NCBI RefSeq assembly: GCF_011759375.1
Contig: NZ_JAARML010000002.1
Location: 1,550,001-1,614,000 of the forward strand
DNA: 64,000 bases
Reading direction: 5' to 3'
Origin: Paraflavitalea devenefica
GTDB taxonomy: Bacteria > Bacteroidota > Bacteroidia > Chitinophagales > Chitinophagaceae
This document shows, piece by piece, positions 24,701 to 33,456 of this stretch. Made by a program: the position numbers and the translations under genes. Within the stretch, counting starts at the first letter, position 1. Every line of letters begins with the position of its first letter. The notes beneath the pieces are model-generated. The model was not told where the DNA came from. It worked only from the letters and a program-made list of their open reading frames with translations, and made no database searches.

Positions 24701-24931
24701 GAAATCATATCCATCAAACCGGTTGAGACCATCGGATGTTCCGAACCAGAGAAATCCATCCCGGTCCTGCAAGGAGGTGATGACAGAGTTGTTGGACAAC
24801 CCATTCTCAATCTCATAATGCCTGAAGTAAATGGTTTGCCCTTCACTACACTTGCAGAATAGTAGTAAGATAATAGCCGGCAGCAATGGTTGGATGATAA
24901 GACGGGAGAGGGTTTTCAAAAAATGAATCAA
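21788..24931 (-). CDS. Sensor histidine kinase with Reg_prop propeller and Y_Y_Y domain
   Basis: 1047 aa. Signal peptide, then a periplasmic sensor of two seven-bladed Reg_prop propellers (repeats such as DRDGFLWFGTSDGLNRFDGY and DSKGRIWIGTHDSGIYCINK, residues about 35-670), a Y_Y_Y domain (about 700-785), one membrane helix (LAYLIYSIIIATLCYLIVRF), HisKA with FFTKVAHEIRTPLTLI (phospho-acceptor His) and HATPase (NLLDNAIKYG, then STGIGLSLARSL). It ends right after the kinase. Hybrid two-component regulators of carbohydrate loci normally continue into receiver and AraC domains, which here are a separate gene at 32555. Divergent from the SusCD operon. Confidence 0.93.
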   Translation of the reverse strand: MIHFLKTLSRLIIQPLLPAIILLLFCKCSEGQTIYFRHYEIENGLSNNSVITSLQDRDGFLWFGTSDGLNRFDGYDFKIFRLDQNPATVSAGNPIFNLYQDNKGTLWVGANKGLYFFNKQDESFTRLPQTQGKWVRTIQSDAEDNIWFVEGSALFKYDTKTRRVIHYPAPELQNITKLYQSTDGTLWLGCGNGVLARYQVTTQQFNYYRSPEVAGNNNTIESICEYTGNKLLIGTSLTGLQQFDIQQEKWSPIPLLPHSKGKLFIRSILKAGEQEYWVGSEAGLFIVNNQTGNIRHLRKMTGDKYSLTDNAIYSLCKDKEGGIWVGTYFGGINYFPNHSMPFEKFFPHPDGTSIHGSVVREMAQDQYGKIWIGTEDKGLSQFDPVKQVFKNYSNLPTNIHGLLADQDNLYIGTFENGLYVLDIPSNTIKQHQVAHSNNGLNSNYINILYKTSQGDLLVCTSNGLYNFDTRTKQFNSVEGLPRHGFYSAILQDSKGRIWIGTHDSGIYCINKGKPEKLSIPYKGSILFNETKVVNFLEDRDGYLWVATESGLFRISLVNNQVSVYNTASGLPSNIVYSAVQDANGIIWATTSMGLAYIDINSEFLKTFRQSDGLLSNQFNHRSAFKDTAGNIYFGSLKGFIRFNPKQFSVSKTVPPIFFTQLQVYNKEVSSHSMYTISEKLVLNSDHIRLPYNRSTFSLDFAALDYTSPENIEYAYMLDEVDKKWNLIGKDRRIHFNNLSPGNYVIKIKSTNSNGMWVPNEKSFAIEVTPPFWKTRLAYLIYSIIIATLCYLIVRFFYNRHREKQLRAMEFFALNKEKELYQHKIDFFTKVAHEIRTPLTLIKAPMDKIFKSADSMPDIKHELVVMNKNTDRLLTLTNQLLDFRKIESGNYLLHTEARDIVAIVKEQFNNFQPKADKKGIHYTFMANQPSIICNIDEEGIIKITGNLLDNAIKYGHSYILLEIIAGVNATSSQEQVIIRIFNDGDLIPENERDYIFDAFYRSSNSSLVESTGIGLSLARSLTLLHKGSLEYSTDGQYNLFTFTLPLNT

Positions 24932-25022
24932 TTTGGATCTATTTTGATCAAAAATAAAGAACGCAATTTTAAGAGGCGTGTAATTTTGATGTCAAATTGA
25001 CTGATTGCTATAACGATTGAGT
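24932..25022. promoter_or_regulatory. Divergent control region with twin palindromes
   Basis: TTTTGATCAAAA (24942-24953, perfect) and AATTTTGA-TG-TCAAATT (24982-24998) are two related dyads about 43 bp apart centre to centre. Candidate -7 boxes overlap both: CAAAAATA (24949-24956, read TATTTTTG on minus, for the kinase) and TAATTTTG (24981-24988, for the operon). Confidence 0.5.
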
Positions 25023-26351
25023 ATGAATGCTAAACCCGCCAATGAACCAAAACGGGGTCTGCCGGTGACCCGTCTGCTTTTTTTTCTATTGCTATTGTAC
25101 GCCTGCACCGACAAGAACACCATTGATACAGGGACGCCTCATGATCCTTCAAAACCGGTAACCGTCAACCGCATTGCGCCGGATAGTGGTGGTGTTAATA
25201 CCCAAATGATTATATATGGCTCTAATTTCGGGAATGATACTTCCCTGATTAAAGTATATATCAATGGTCATCCAGCCCATGTAATCGGCCTGAATGGTAC
25301 AGCCCTCTATATTTTAGTGCCCTCGAAAGCCGGTACGGGCGAGGTGAAAGTGGTAGTAGGAACGGGCGCCTCGGCAAAAGAGGCGACCGCCCCTGGTATA
25401 TTCAAGTATATTTTTCTTCCATCCGTAAGCACGCTGGCCGGTTTTACCGATAAAGACGGAAAAACAGCTATCGTGGACGGCCCGATCGAGAAGGCGCAAT
25501 TTGAAGAGCCTTACTGGTTGTGCTTTGACGAACAGAAGAATATTTATTTGCTGGAAGAACATAGAGCATTGCGGTTTATTAATGCCGCCAAAACAGAAGT
25601 ATCCACAAAATGGAGAACAGGTAATGGACTGGACAGGCCCAGGACCCTTGCCTTTAATCCTACCTGGGATACACTCTATATTACCAATGATCAAGGGTCA
25701 TGGACCGGCTTAAGTACCGCGGTGGCTACCAAGGCGGATAATTTTACCAGGTGGAACTCACTCATCTATAGCCTGCAGACTAATGGCGGCGCCACACAAC
25801 CTCAAACAGGCGACTATTTCTACAATTCCTATTCTAACGGCGCCATATTTAAATGGGACCGGGCAGCGAAAGTGGCCAAAGAGCTCTTCCGCATAGGAGA
25901 TGTAAGCTGGGAATTCAATATTCAGTTTGCGCCGAGCGGCGATTTCGCTTATATCGTAGTCGTCAACCAGCATTATATCCTGAAGTCAAGCTTTAACCGG
26001 CAAACCGGTGAACTGGAAACCCCGGTACACTTTGTTGGGGGAAGAAGAAGCGCGGGGCATAATGATGGAGTGGGTACTGATGCCCGGTTTGACCAGCCCC
26101 ACCAGGGGGCTTTTGACGAAAATGACAATTTTTACGTGTGCGATATTTTCAACCATTGTATCCGGAAGATAACGCCTGAAGGTGTGGTGAGTACTTTTGC
26201 CGGCCGCCCGAGGAGTTATGGATATGCAGATGGCGCTTTAAGAGACGCCCAGTTCGACCGGCCAATGGGCATTATTTATGACCGGGAAACCGGGACTTTT
26301 TATGTAGCTGACCAGAAAAACAGGCGCATCAGAATAATTTCTACAGAATAA
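25023..26351 (+). CDS. TIG-domain and NHL-repeat lipoprotein of the SusCD operon
   Basis: 442 aa from the ATG at 25023; a longer frame would need a TTG. The signal peptide ends in a lipobox (LLLLYACTDK). Residues about 45-125 form an IPT/TIG Ig-like domain (VNRIAPDSGGVNTQMIIYGS, FGNDTSLIKVYINGHPA). The rest is an NHL-type propeller (ARFDQPHQGAFDENDNFYVC, DIFNHCIRKITPEGVVSTFAG, FDRPMGIIYDRETGTFYVAD). It starts the SusCD operon, where such proteins are usually surface glycan-binding. The ligand is unknown. Confidence 0.85.
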   Translation: MNAKPANEPKRGLPVTRLLFFLLLLYACTDKNTIDTGTPHDPSKPVTVNRIAPDSGGVNTQMIIYGSNFGNDTSLIKVYINGHPAHVIGLNGTALYILVPSKAGTGEVKVVVGTGASAKEATAPGIFKYIFLPSVSTLAGFTDKDGKTAIVDGPIEKAQFEEPYWLCFDEQKNIYLLEEHRALRFINAAKTEVSTKWRTGNGLDRPRTLAFNPTWDTLYITNDQGSWTGLSTAVATKADNFTRWNSLIYSLQTNGGATQPQTGDYFYNSYSNGAIFKWDRAAKVAKELFRIGDVSWEFNIQFAPSGDFAYIVVVNQHYILKSSFNRQTGELETPVHFVGGRRSAGHNDGVGTDARFDQPHQGAFDENDNFYVCDIFNHCIRKITPEGVVSTFAGRPRSYGYADGALRDAQFDRPMGIIYDRETGTFYVADQKNRRIRIISTE

Positions 26352-26395
26352 CACGTATCGGAATAACTCCTACAGAACAACCTGAATATTTTACA

Positions 26396-29300
26396 ATGAA
26401 AAGATATATAACATTACTACTGCTAATGTTCGGCAGTTTTATGACTGCTCATGCCCAGGACACCATACGGGTAACCGGTACAGTAAGCGATGACACCAAT
26501 ACCCCCCTTATTGGTGTAAGTGTTTCCATAAAAGATAAGGTAAGTGGTGGCGTTATGACGGACCTGAAAGGTCAATATGTGATCAAAGCAGAGCCTTATA
26601 GCACGTTAATCTTCTCCTATGTTGGTTTTGCTAACCAGGAACTCAAGATCAGTAATAAGACCCTGCTTAATGTAAGGCTGAAACGTGCTGATTCAAGCGC
26701 CTTAACACAAGTAATTGTTACGGCTGCAGGTCCACAGCGAAAAGTGTCTGTGGTAGGCGCCATCACCGGAGTCAATGTTGACGAGATACGTATACCCTCC
26801 GCCAATATTACCAATGGATTGGCCGGTAATGTGGCGGGCATTATTGCCATGCAGGGATCGGGTGAACCGGGTAATAATCAATCAGAATTCTGGATCCGTG
26901 GCATTTCCACCTTTGGGGCTAATCAAAGCGCGCTTGTGCTGGTGGACGGCTTTGAGCGACCTTTTAACGAGATCAATATTGAAGATATACAGTCCTTCTC
27001 CGTATTAAAAGATGCATCCGCCACTGCCATTTATGGTTCAAGAGGCGCCAATGGGGTAGTGCTGATCACCACCAGGAAGGGCAGGGCCGGTAAGGTGAAT
27101 ATTGATGGGAAAATGGAGTACGGCTATTTAACCCGTACCCGTACACCCAGGTTTGTGGACGGCTATACCTACGCTCAATTGGTGAATGAAGCGAAGATCA
27201 CGCGGAACCAGGAACCATTGTATACGCCCAACGAGCTTGAATTGTTTAAGGAGGGGTTAGACCCCGACCTGTACCCGAATGTAAACTGGCAGGACAAAAT
27301 GCTCAAGGATGGGGCCAGTATATACAGGGCTTCTATTAACCTTTCAGGCGGGGCCTCCATTGCCCGTTATTTTGTTTCGGCCAGCTACGTAAATGAGGGT
27401 GGTATGTACAAAACCGATCAGGCACTAAAGGATTACAAAACCAACGCTAATATGTCGAGGTGGAATTACCGGGTGAATTATGACCTTGATATTTCCAAAT
27501 CAACCACGCTGGCGCTGGGGGTTTCCGGGTTTTTGGAAAAGCAGAACTTTCCTGGTTTAAATAACCTCAATATCTGGTATTCGCTTATTGGCCAGTCGCC
27601 GGTATCCATTCCTTTTAAATATTCCAATGGCCTGATACCTGCTTACGGTACCGGTAATAAAACCAATCCCTGGGTACTGGCCACACAAACAGGTTTCCGG
27701 GAACATTGGGAAAATAAGACCGAATCGAATGTTACGCTGAACCAACGGCTGGACATGCTGACCCGGGGGCTCCGGTTTACTGCCCGGCTGGCTTTTGATG
27801 CCAATAGTTTGAATGATATTAACCGCATTAAATGGCCCGAACAGTATAATGTGGAACGCAGGCGCGACAGGAATGGCAAGCTCATTATGCACAGGGTATC
27901 TCCGGAGTCGTTAATGACCCAGGAAACCAGCTCGTGGGGTGAAAGGGTTTACCAGGCCGAAGCTGAATTTGGGTATAGCAGGAACTTTTCGAATACACAT
28001 AACGTGGAAGGGTTGCTTAAATCTTTTGCGCGGGAACAACGACAAACCCAAAACCTGGGAACTGATATCAGAAATGGTTTACCCCGCCGCAACCTTTCTA
28101 TTTCGGGCCGGGCCATGTATGGTTATATGAACCGGTATTTGGTAGAGTTTAATTTCGGCTATACCGGGTCGGAAAATTTCAGAAGTGGTCACCAGTTTGG
28201 GTTCTTTCCTGCCGTGGCTGTGGGTTGGAATATAAGCGAGGAAAAGTTCATCAAGGACAAGTTTGATTGGCTGGACCTGTTCAAGATCCGCTATTCCATC
28301 GGAGAGGTGGGTAATGACAATTTTGGGGGCTTGCGTTTTGCCTATTTAAGCACGATAGAAAGCGGGGGCGGTTTTAATTTCGGAGAGCCGGTAAGCCCCA
28401 ATAGTTATACCGGCCTGTATTATACCCAGGTATCTTCGAATGCACTTACCTGGGAGGTGGCGAGAAAGCAGAACCTGGGTTTTGACATCAATCTCCTGCA
28501 CAACACCTTCTCCCTTACATTCGACATCTTCCAGGAAAAACGGCGAAATATTTATATACAAAGAAGCCAGTTACCGGCTATGGCAGGCATTAGCAGCCAA
28601 CCCTGGGCCAATGTAGGTGAAATGGACAATAGGGGAGTGGATGGTAATTTCAGTATCAATAAAAAGATCAGGGGCATTAATGTCACTGTCAGGGGTAATC
28701 TCACTTATTATAAAAACCAGATACTGGAACGTGATGAGCAATACAATAGCTATCCTTACTTGCTGCAAGAGGGTTATCGTGCTGAACAAACCCGGGGACT
28801 GATCGCACTGGGCCTGTTCAAGGATTATGAAGACATCCGGAACAGCCCCCGGCAAACTTTCGGCTCCTATATGCCGGGCGATATCAAGTACAAGGATATA
28901 AACGGGGATGGGATTATTAACGGCGAAGACGTGGTGCCGGTGGGTGCCGGCTGGAGGCCAACCGTTGAATATGGCATGGGGATGTCTGCCTCCTGGAAAG
29001 GGCTCGATATTAATGTTCATTTCCAGGGTGCAGGACGTAATTCTTATTTCTTAAACGGGCCTACCGTTTATCCCTTTGTGGAAGGTGGCTGGGGCAATAT
29101 CCTGGCCGAAGTAGTAGAGCCGGGCAGCCGGTGGGTATCGGCTGAGTTGGGTGGAGGTCATGGCACTTCCGAAAACGTAAACGCAAAATACCCGCGCCTG
29201 AGTTATGGGGGCAATGCGAATAACTATCGTCCTTCTACTTTCTGGTTAAGGGATGGCGCTTACCTGCGTTTTAAAACATTGGAGATGGGCTACACATTAC

Positions 29301-29473
29301 CGGCAAATCTTTGCACCCGGCTGCGCCTTAGAAGCCTGCGGGTGTACCTGATAGGCACTAACCTGATGGTATGGGATAAAGTAAAGGTATGGGACCCTGA
29401 AATGGCCAGCAGTGATGGCACCCGTTATCCATTGCCCAAGACACTCACGGTGGGTATGACTTTCAAATTTTAA
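26396..29473 (+). CDS. SusC/RagA-family TonB-dependent outer-membrane transporter
   Basis: 1025 aa with a signal peptide (LLLLMFGSFMTAHAQ). It then has a carboxypeptidase-like regulatory domain (VTGTVSDDTNTPLIGVSVSI, TLIFSYVGFANQEL), the TonB plug with SusC signatures (FWIRGISTFGANQSALVLVD, FSVLKDASATAIYGSRGANG, VVLITTRKG) and a 22-strand barrel. It imports an oligosaccharide or other ligand captured by the SusD partner. 44 bp downstream of the TIG/NHL gene and 21 bp upstream of SusD. Confidence 0.96.
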   Translation: MKRYITLLLLMFGSFMTAHAQDTIRVTGTVSDDTNTPLIGVSVSIKDKVSGGVMTDLKGQYVIKAEPYSTLIFSYVGFANQELKISNKTLLNVRLKRADSSALTQVIVTAAGPQRKVSVVGAITGVNVDEIRIPSANITNGLAGNVAGIIAMQGSGEPGNNQSEFWIRGISTFGANQSALVLVDGFERPFNEINIEDIQSFSVLKDASATAIYGSRGANGVVLITTRKGRAGKVNIDGKMEYGYLTRTRTPRFVDGYTYAQLVNEAKITRNQEPLYTPNELELFKEGLDPDLYPNVNWQDKMLKDGASIYRASINLSGGASIARYFVSASYVNEGGMYKTDQALKDYKTNANMSRWNYRVNYDLDISKSTTLALGVSGFLEKQNFPGLNNLNIWYSLIGQSPVSIPFKYSNGLIPAYGTGNKTNPWVLATQTGFREHWENKTESNVTLNQRLDMLTRGLRFTARLAFDANSLNDINRIKWPEQYNVERRRDRNGKLIMHRVSPESLMTQETSSWGERVYQAEAEFGYSRNFSNTHNVEGLLKSFAREQRQTQNLGTDIRNGLPRRNLSISGRAMYGYMNRYLVEFNFGYTGSENFRSGHQFGFFPAVAVGWNISEEKFIKDKFDWLDLFKIRYSIGEVGNDNFGGLRFAYLSTIESGGGFNFGEPVSPNSYTGLYYTQVSSNALTWEVARKQNLGFDINLLHNTFSLTFDIFQEKRRNIYIQRSQLPAMAGISSQPWANVGEMDNRGVDGNFSINKKIRGINVTVRGNLTYYKNQILERDEQYNSYPYLLQEGYRAEQTRGLIALGLFKDYEDIRNSPRQTFGSYMPGDIKYKDINGDGIINGEDVVPVGAGWRPTVEYGMGMSASWKGLDINVHFQGAGRNSYFLNGPTVYPFVEGGWGNILAEVVEPGSRWVSAELGGGHGTSENVNAKYPRLSYGGNANNYRPSTFWLRDGAYLRFKTLEMGYTLPANLCTRLRLRSLRVYLIGTNLMVWDKVKVWDPEMASSDGTRYPLPKTLTVGMTFKF

Positions 29474-29494
29474 TGAACCTAAAAAAAGTTGGTC

Positions 29495-31495
29495 ATGAGA
29501 CTTCCGATATATCGCATTTTATTGATCGCTGTTGTTGCCGGCTCCCTGCATTCCTGCAAGAAGTATATGAATATGGACCATTATTTCAAAGACAGGATGA
29601 ATGTTGACACCCTGTTTGTAAAGAAAGATTATGCTGAGCAGTGGCTGGCCGATGTATATACCCACTTGCGGGGAGAAAACCTGGATGTAGCCAGTAAAGA
29701 CTATGCGCCTTTTAACCTGATATCCGACGATATGTTCTTTGGTGACCGGGGCGATGAACTGGATGGCAGAAGTTATAAGAATTATAAGAACGGAGAATAT
29801 ACGGAAAGCTGGACACAAGGTTCCTGGGGTTCCTGCTACCAGGGCATTCGTAAAGCCTCCATCTTTATTTATAATATTGACCGCAACCGTGAGATGAGCA
29901 AAGCAGATATTGCCGGTCGTAAAGCAGAGGCCCGTTTTTTAAGAGCTTATTATTATTGGTTGTTGATCAGAAAGTATGGACCGGTGCCTTTAATGCCGGA
30001 AGAGGGCATTGATTATACGTTGCCTTACGAAAACCTGGCCACACCCCGGAGTCATTATGATAGTTGCGTGAATTTTATTACCCGCGAATTGGCTACCGCT
30101 GCAAAGGACCTTCCTGCGGGCCGTACCAACCGGGATATGGTGCGGCCGACAAGAGGCGCTGCCTTAGCGGCCCGGGCGAAGGTGTATTTGTACGCAGCCA
30201 GTCCTGAGTTCAATGGCAATACAGAAATGGCCGATGTGGTGGACCATGAGGGTAAGCCACTCATATCACAGGTATATAATGAAGAAAAATGGGCCAGGGC
30301 CGCGGCTGCTGCAAAAGACGTGATTGATCTGGGCGTATATCGCCTTTTCACGGCTCCCTTCAACGCTACCGATCAGGGACCGGCTCAACCAAAAACAATT
30401 GTTCCCCCTCATCATCCCCAGTATTCAGATGCCTCCTTTCCCAATGGCTGGCGGGATATTGATCCCTTTGAATCGTACCGCCAGTTGTTCAACGGAGCGC
30501 TTACCGCTTCCGGCAATCCTGAATTAATATTTTCGAGGATCACTGAATTAAGTAATGTTGGCCCCGAAGCTTTGGCAAAACACCAAACGCCGTACTCTAT
30601 GGGAGGGTGGAATGCGCATGGCATTACACAAAAGCAATGCGATGCCTATTATATGAATGATGGCAATGATATTCCTACCAGCCCGCGTGTTCCGGGCTTT
30701 ACCTCCAATGCTACCGATTATCTGCCTTTACCGTCAGATGTTTCTTTGCAATACGCGAACCGCGAGCCCCGTTTTTACGCCTCTGTTGCTTACAATGGAA
30801 GCATTTGGTACCGGCTGAGTGCAATCGAGGCCAATTTAAGAAGTAAACAGGTTTTTTATTACAGGGGCGAGCCGGATGGCAAGCAGCCTGCTTCTCCACA
30901 GTTTCATGTAAGAACAGGATTAGGCGTCAAGAAATTTGTGAACCCTATTGACTCTCACGATGGGAAAGTGTTGGGCTCTTTTGTGGTACCGAAATATGAA
31001 CCTGCTATCCGGTATGCCGAAGTGCTGCTGATTTATGCAGAGGCCCTGAATGAATTAGGCGGTTCTTACAATGTTCCTGATTATACCGGCGCCCATACAC
31101 ATGCCCTGTCACGGGATGTTTTGGAGATGAGTAAGGCCATGAGCCAGGTCCGTATAAGGGCCGGATTGCCTGACTTTGATGCAGGCGTTTATGGTTCGAA
31201 AGAAACCTTCCGAAAAGCCCTTAAAAGAGAAAGACAAATTGAATTGCTGGGAGAGAACCACCGGTATTACGATCTCCGGCGTTGGAAAGATGCGCCTGTT
31301 GAGGAAGCCACGCCGATCATGGGTTGTAATATGGACATGACAGTGGCACAGCGCGACGTGTTCCATACACCTGTTGTGATCCCCTCTTTCCCTACCATAT
31401 TCGTAAAGAAGATGTATTTGTGGCCCATTTCCCATGACGAATTAAGAAGGAACAAAAAATTGACCCAAAACCCAGGCTGGACAATGCCTTATTAA
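29495..31495 (+). CDS. RagB/SusD-family nutrient-binding lipoprotein
   Basis: 666 aa from the ATG at 29495; a TTG six bases upstream opens the frame but is less likely. Signal peptide with lipobox (VVAGSLHSCKKYMNMD). SusD motifs include the N-terminal EARFLRAYYYWLLIRKYGPV TPR-like region and the C-terminal RYAEVLLIYAEALNELGG, KALKRERQIELLGENHRYYD and LRRWK. It forms the lid of the SusCD transporter. At 666 aa it is longer than the typical 500-600, with inserts in the middle third. Confidence 0.95.
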   Translation: MRLPIYRILLIAVVAGSLHSCKKYMNMDHYFKDRMNVDTLFVKKDYAEQWLADVYTHLRGENLDVASKDYAPFNLISDDMFFGDRGDELDGRSYKNYKNGEYTESWTQGSWGSCYQGIRKASIFIYNIDRNREMSKADIAGRKAEARFLRAYYYWLLIRKYGPVPLMPEEGIDYTLPYENLATPRSHYDSCVNFITRELATAAKDLPAGRTNRDMVRPTRGAALAARAKVYLYAASPEFNGNTEMADVVDHEGKPLISQVYNEEKWARAAAAAKDVIDLGVYRLFTAPFNATDQGPAQPKTIVPPHHPQYSDASFPNGWRDIDPFESYRQLFNGALTASGNPELIFSRITELSNVGPEALAKHQTPYSMGGWNAHGITQKQCDAYYMNDGNDIPTSPRVPGFTSNATDYLPLPSDVSLQYANREPRFYASVAYNGSIWYRLSAIEANLRSKQVFYYRGEPDGKQPASPQFHVRTGLGVKKFVNPIDSHDGKVLGSFVVPKYEPAIRYAEVLLIYAEALNELGGSYNVPDYTGAHTHALSRDVLEMSKAMSQVRIRAGLPDFDAGVYGSKETFRKALKRERQIELLGENHRYYDLRRWKDAPVEEATPIMGCNMDMTVAQRDVFHTPVVIPSFPTIFVKKMYLWPISHDELRRNKKLTQNPGWTMPY

Positions 31496-31507
31496 AAAGC
31501 ATCAATT

Positions 31508-32464
31508 ATGAAAAAGATCCATTTGATTATATTATCAGGCCTGCTGCTGGGCCTGGGTTGTGCCAAGGAGTGGACAAGGGAATTGTATGTAAAAGAAGTG
31601 TCTTTTGCAAAGAGTGGCGTGGTGAGCGTATATGCCCAATACAAAAGCCAGGGTGGCGTAGTAACCGTTAAGGTACCGGTAGTGCTTAGTGGTTCAACCG
31701 GCAATAAGGAGGACATCGAGGTTACCATAGCTATAGATAAGGATACGCTCGAAAACCTGAATTTTGAAAGATTCAGGTTGAGGCAGGACCTGTATTTTCA
31801 TGAGCTGCCCGAAACCTATTATTCCTTTAAATCTATGACTACTACGATCCCTGCGGGATCATCACAGGGGTATTTGGATTTAGAGTTGAAGCTGGAAGGA
31901 TTGGATTTGATAGACAAGTATATTCTGCCGGTAAAAATAGTTTCCACTTCAAAGAACAATGTTTCAAAGAGAAGATGGTTCAGCAAATCGCTTATGCGAA
32001 TTATACCGTTCAATGATTATTCGGGTCGGTATTCCAATGCCGGCCTTATCTGGAACCGGGATGTGTCGTCGCAACCCGCTTTGACAATCCCTTACCGGAA
32101 TGGCTGGGTGGTGGATGAGCATACGGTGTTTTTCTTTGCCGGCAATATTGACGAAGAAGCTTATGACCGGAAGAAGTATAAAATAATCGCCTCCTTAAAT
32201 TCTGATAGTACCGTCACACTTTCTGCTCCTGATGCTTCTATTAATTTTGTCCAGCAGAAAGGAACTTACTCTATCAGCAAAAGAAAAGATGAGGTACAAC
32301 CTTACCTGGAAAAAACATATATCACCATGAACCTGGAGTATTGGTACAGCGATATTACCAACCCGGCTTTCCCGATCAACTACCGCTTTGTGGGGCCGAT
32401 GACGCTTGAAAGGGTCAGGAATACGCAAATTCCGGACGAAGATCAGCAGGTGCGTTTTGAGTAA
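31508..32464 (+). CDS. DUF1735-like surface lipoprotein of the SusCD operon
   Basis: 318 aa. Signal peptide with lipobox LLGLGCAKEW. The N-terminal part (VYAQYKSQGGVVTVKVPVVL, DIEVTIAIDKDTLENLN, and TTTIPAGSSQGYLDLELKL) is the DUF1735 (BT_3987-type) Ig-like domain. The C-terminal half is like the calycin-type DUF4361 domain (SGRYSNAGLIWNRD through YRFVGPMTLER). Such proteins often fill the SusE-like glycan-binding position. 12 bp after SusD. Confidence 0.8.
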   Translation: MKKIHLIILSGLLLGLGCAKEWTRELYVKEVSFAKSGVVSVYAQYKSQGGVVTVKVPVVLSGSTGNKEDIEVTIAIDKDTLENLNFERFRLRQDLYFHELPETYYSFKSMTTTIPAGSSQGYLDLELKLEGLDLIDKYILPVKIVSTSKNNVSKRRWFSKSLMRIIPFNDYSGRYSNAGLIWNRDVSSQPALTIPYRNGWVVDEHTVFFFAGNIDEEAYDRKKYKIIASLNSDSTVTLSAPDASINFVQQKGTYSISKRKDEVQPYLEKTYITMNLEYWYSDITNPAFPINYRFVGPMTLERVRNTQIPDEDQQVRFE

Positions 32465-32554
32465 GACGGGAAGGGCTCCATTTGGAAAAGTGCATTTTAT
32501 TGCGTAAATAGCTATACGATTATAGCGTATATACCCTAAACAATACCAAGTGCC

Positions 32555-33364
32555 ATGAAGGAAATGGGTCCCTTTCTGAAAACAGCCAAACCTGTGGTTT
32601 TACTGGTGGATGACAGTGAAGATATATTGGACTACCTGTCTCGCGATTTTAATAAGAAATACCATACCTATACTGCGAAGAACGGATATGAAGCGATGGC
32701 CATTTTACAGCAGGAGTTTGTGCAATTGGTAGTAAGCGATGTGATGATGCCCAAAATGGACGGATTTGAATTTTGTACAGCCATCAAATCAACTCCCGCA
32801 CTGAGCCATATCCCCGTTATACTGTTAACTGCCAAAAACACTTTGCAATCAAAGATAGAGGGGCTTAAAACAGGCGCCGACGCCTATATCGAAAAGCCTT
32901 TTTCATTAGACCATCTGTATGTGCAGATAGATAACTTACTGGAAAACCGCCTGCAATTAAAAGAATGCTATGCCAGGTCGCCACTCGTGTACATCAACCG
33001 CATCGCGTATTCAAAAGAGGATGAAGTTTTTTGGAGGCAGTTAACGGATATGATCCTTGACAACCTGCATGATACAGATCTGGATGTGGAAAGGATCGCT
33101 GTTTTGATGAATATGAGCAAGGCTACCTTATACCGTAAGATAAAATCCATATCCGACATGTCGCCCAGCGATATTATTAACCTGACAAGATTGAAAAAGT
33201 CAGCCGATCTGATCAATGCCGGCAATTGCCGGATCAATGAACTGGCAAAGGAAGTGGGCTACAATTACCCGGCCCAGTTCAGGCGCAACTTTCAGAAACA
33301 GTTTAAGATGTCTCCGGCCGAATATATAGAAAAGGTAAGGCTTGCGACCAGCGCTAATATATAA
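32555..33364 (+). CDS. Response regulator with AraC-type output domain
   Basis: 269 aa. The receiver domain has VVLLVDDSED (acidic pocket), the phospho-acceptor in LVVSDVMMPKMDGFEF, LLTAK and the IEKPFSL lysine. The C-terminal AraC domain begins near residue 160 (ERIAVLMNMSKATLYRKIKS and INELAKEVGYNYPAQFRRNF). This is exactly the receiver-plus-AraC tail of hybrid two-component systems as a stand-alone gene, 90 bp after the SusCD operon. The propeller kinase at the other end lacks these domains, so the two probably form a phosphorelay controlling the operon. Confidence 0.92.
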   Translation: MKEMGPFLKTAKPVVLLVDDSEDILDYLSRDFNKKYHTYTAKNGYEAMAILQQEFVQLVVSDVMMPKMDGFEFCTAIKSTPALSHIPVILLTAKNTLQSKIEGLKTGADAYIEKPFSLDHLYVQIDNLLENRLQLKECYARSPLVYINRIAYSKEDEVFWRQLTDMILDNLHDTDLDVERIAVLMNMSKATLYRKIKSISDMSPSDIINLTRLKKSADLINAGNCRINELAKEVGYNYPAQFRRNFQKQFKMSPAEYIEKVRLATSANI

Positions 33365-33370
33365 TGCATA

Positions 33371-33433
33371 AACAATATCAGCGTATGACGTTTCCGCATA
33401 CGCTGATATTGTTGCTTTCGGTGATCATCACCG
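33371..33433. terminator. Long convergent hairpin
   Basis: A perfect 17-bp stem (33371-33387 with 33397-33413, 9-nt loop), followed by a second dyad CGGTGAT-C-ATCACCG (33419-33433). It lies between the convergent response regulator and lipoprotein genes. There is no strong T-run, so it may act as a bidirectional stop or an mRNA-end stabiliser. Confidence 0.6.
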
Positions 33434-33456
33434 TATAGAATAAAGCCTGTTATTTA

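Noticed and set aside
32511-32535. Operator GCTATA-CGAT-TATAGC before the AraC-type response regulator
   Set aside because: A 6-bp dyad in AT-rich DNA is too short to separate from chance.
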